Positions 48,784 to 50,417 of a stretch of 50,417 nucleotides of DNA are shown here, one piece after another. Numbering within the stretch: position 1 is the stretch's first letter; every line of letters begins with the position of its first letter. The notes below the pieces were generated by a model. It made no database searches, had not been told where the DNA came from, and saw only the letters and a list, made by a program, of their open reading frames with translations. A program made the position numbers and the translations under genes. This DNA comes from Rhodoluna limnophila (GTDB lineage Bacteria; Actinomycetota; Actinomycetes; Actinomycetales; Microbacteriaceae), in NCBI GenBank assembly GCA_945883505.1, contig CAMCXL010000010.1, positions 1-50,417 on the forward strand, given 5' to 3'.

Positions 48784-50417
48784 ATGTTGAAAAGAAATGT
48801 TCGCAAAGGTAGCGTCGTTGGTTTGGCCATGTCGGCCGCCGCGGTACTACTAGTAACAGGGTGTGCCTCAGGTGGGGCTACACCTGCTGCTGACATTGAT
48901 GCAGTTGCTGCAAAGTGGGCCGATGGTGAGTTTGCACTCAGCGCATTGACCCGCGATGAGAAAATTGCTGAAATGAAGTGGTTCGCTGAGGCGGCTGCAG
49001 GTCTTGGAGTTTCTGAGATCAGCGTTGTTTCTGAGACCATTGACCCGCACTCGTACGAGTCAGCGACTCTTACACAGGCGTTCAAAGAGATCACTGGAAT
49101 CACAGTAACTCACGACCTCATTGGTGAGGGTGACGTTATTGAAAGAATCCAGACCGAAATCAAGACCCGTACCTCGATCTACGATGGCTACATCAATGAC
49201 TCCGACCTAATCGGTACTCACCAGCGTGGAGACTACATCTACCCAGTAGCTGACCTAATTGCAGACTCAGCGATTACAAACCCAGGTTTGGACATCGATG
49301 ACTTCATTGGTCTCAGCTTTACAACCGGTTCTGATGGCGTTATCTACCAGCTACCTGACCAGCAGTTCGCGAACCTTTACTGGTTCCGCTACGACTGGTT
49401 CAGCGACGCTGACATCCAGAAGCAGTTCAAGGACATCTACGGTTATGACCTAGGCGTTCCAGTTAACTGGTCTGCTTACGAGGACATCGCTAAGTTCTTC
49501 TCAACCGAAGTAAATGGCGATGGAACCATCGATGGCAAGAAGGTCTATGGTCACATGGACTACGCACAGCCAGGTCCTTCACTACAGTGGAGATTTACTG
49601 ACGCATGGCTATCCATGGCCGGTAACGGTGACGGCACTCAGGGCGGACCAAACGGTCTTCCAGTTGATGAGTGGGGTATCCGTGTTGAAGGCTGTAACCC
49701 AGCTGGTTCCTCAGTATCCCGCGGTGGAGACCTAAACGGTCCTGCTTCGGTTTACGCTCTAACCAAGTTCTTGGACTGGTTCGAGTACGCACCTGCAACA
49801 GCTAAGGGAATGGACTTCAGCGAGGCTGGAGGTGTAGTAGGACAGGGTGAAATTGCGCAGCAGATTTTCTGGTACACAGTTTTCACTGCTTCTGCTACCG
49901 ACCCATCACTACCTGTTATGAATGAAGATGGATCACCGAAGTGGCGCATGGCTCCAAGCCCACACGGTTCCTACTGGAAGGATGGCCAGAAGCTTGGCTA
50001 CCAGGACGTAGGATCATGGACATTCATGAACCACGCTGACGAGAACCGACGCGCTGCTGCATGGCTTTACGCACAGTTCGTTACCTCAAAGACCGTTGAC
50101 GCTGCTAAGTCGGCCAAGGCTCTGACATTCATTCGTCAGTCAACCCTTGACCTTGAGTACTTCACAGAGAACGCGTTCAAGTATGGAGGACTCATTGAGT
50201 TCTACCGTTCACCAGACCGTGTTTCATGGTCTCCTACTGGTACCAACGTTCCTGACTACCCAACCATTTCTAACCTATGGTGGCAGTCAATTTCCAAGGC
50301 TGCATCAGGTGAGTTCACTCCTCAAGAGGCTATGAACGAGCTTGCAGCTGCTCAGGATGACGTCATGATCCGTCTAGAAGCATCGAACCCTGATGCTAAC
50401 TGTGCGGTCAAGATGAA
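48784..50417 (+). CDS. glpV: Lipoprotein substrate-binding protein of the glycerol-type ABC transporter (partial)
   Basis: The frame is open to the window end (544 complete codons, no stop), so the gene is cut. It begins with a lipoprotein signal: basic MLKRNVRKG, hydrophobic core, and lipobox VTGC with the lipidated cysteine near residue 27. The body is a large periplasmic-type binding protein of the glycerol/sugar group (VVSETIDPHSYE, LYWFRYDWF, NLWWQSISKAASGE). RBS AAAGG lies 6 nt before the ATG. Being last in the operon rather than first is the order in rhizobial glp clusters. Codon use is strongly biased, as expected for a highly expressed gene. Confidence 0.85.
   Translation, partial: MLKRNVRKGSVVGLAMSAAAVLLVTGCASGGATPAADIDAVAAKWADGEFALSALTRDEKIAEMKWFAEAAAGLGVSEISVVSETIDPHSYESATLTQAFKEITGITVTHDLIGEGDVIERIQTEIKTRTSIYDGYINDSDLIGTHQRGDYIYPVADLIADSAITNPGLDIDDFIGLSFTTGSDGVIYQLPDQQFANLYWFRYDWFSDADIQKQFKDIYGYDLGVPVNWSAYEDIAKFFSTEVNGDGTIDGKKVYGHMDYAQPGPSLQWRFTDAWLSMAGNGDGTQGGPNGLPVDEWGIRVEGCNPAGSSVSRGGDLNGPASVYALTKFLDWFEYAPATAKGMDFSEAGGVVGQGEIAQQIFWYTVFTASATDPSLPVMNEDGSPKWRMAPSPHGSYWKDGQKLGYQDVGSWTFMNHADENRRAAAWLYAQFVTSKTVDAAKSAKALTFIRQSTLDLEYFTENAFKYGGLIEFYRSPDRVSWSPTGTNVPDYPTISNLWWQSISKAASGEFTPQEAMNELAAAQDDVMIRLEASNPDANCAVKM

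Noticed and set aside
48558-49103. Minus-strand frame of 181 codons at the start of the binding-protein gene
   Set aside because: The plus strand encodes DUF2160 and a clear lipoprotein start over the same bases; the antisense frame has no family features.

Overview
The window reads as a piece of a chromosome from a streamlined, moderate-GC actinobacterium, most likely a Microbacteriaceae relative of the freshwater Luna lineage (Rhodoluna/Aquiluna type). The reasons are protein family character throughout, a crtB-crtI-crtYe-crtYf-crtEb carotenoid cluster of the C50 type, very tight gene packing with many ATGA and TAATG junctions, and many genes that seem to be leaderless (a TAnnnT box 6-8 nt before the start codon). 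The organism call is inference; no rRNA or marker gene is present to settle it.

Layout. 1-7.1 kb: a tRNA-Lys(CTT) followed by what looks like a small accessory region. Degraded copies of the 3' part of the tRNA and its terminator recur at about 1.2 kb and 7.05 kb. Between them lie a DUF998 membrane protein, tiny ORFs, a secreted PQQ-dehydrogenase-like protein, an SGNH hydrolase, a DedA protein, a GT4 glycosyltransferase and UDP-glucose dehydrogenase (envelope/polysaccharide functions). 7.2-11 kb: deoC with a catalytic aldehyde dehydrogenase and a coupled half-length, cysteine-free partner (deoxyribose to acetaldehyde disposal), then a PsiE-like protein. 11-13 kb: zinc-ribbon protein, a hidden 44-aa DUF2256 gene and an FeS-type photolyase. 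13-17.2 kb: TSUP transporter, transsulfuration pair (cystathionine gamma-synthase/lyase and cystathionine beta-synthase) and a SprT-like protein.

17.2-23.7 kb (minus strand): carotenoid genes and, co-directional upstream, prpB and prpD of the methylcitrate cycle. crtE and prpC are not here. 23.9-29.1 kb: ilvD-ilvB-ilvN-ilvC for branched-chain amino acids, closed by a strong terminator. 29.1-31 kb: a secreted BspA-type leucine-rich-repeat protein with an OmpA-like tail, and a TspO-like membrane protein. 31.2-36.4 kb: a complete type III restriction-modification pair, probably acquired. 36.5-38.1 kb: a 39-aa cysteine-rich protein behind a CsoR-type palindrome embedded in a promoter, and a cytochrome P450. 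38.1-39.9 kb: serA behind a structured leader with a strong intrinsic terminator just upstream of the start codon. 40-40.7 kb: a VapBC-like toxin-antitoxin pair.

40.7-50.4 kb: a divergent carbon-uptake locus. SorC-type regulator and ribokinase face glpD and a glycerol-type ABC transporter (two ATPases, two permeases, a DUF2160 membrane protein and a lipoprotein binding protein cut by the window end). A perfect 16-bp palindrome lies in the divergent region. The two ATPases carry complementary losses (one lacks the H-loop histidine, the other the LSGGQ signature), which predicts one working and one degenerate ATP site.

The best leads for something undescribed are the serA leader RNA, the palindrome plus cysteine-rich mini-protein, the split ALDH16-like pair and the asymmetric GlpS/GlpT ATPases.
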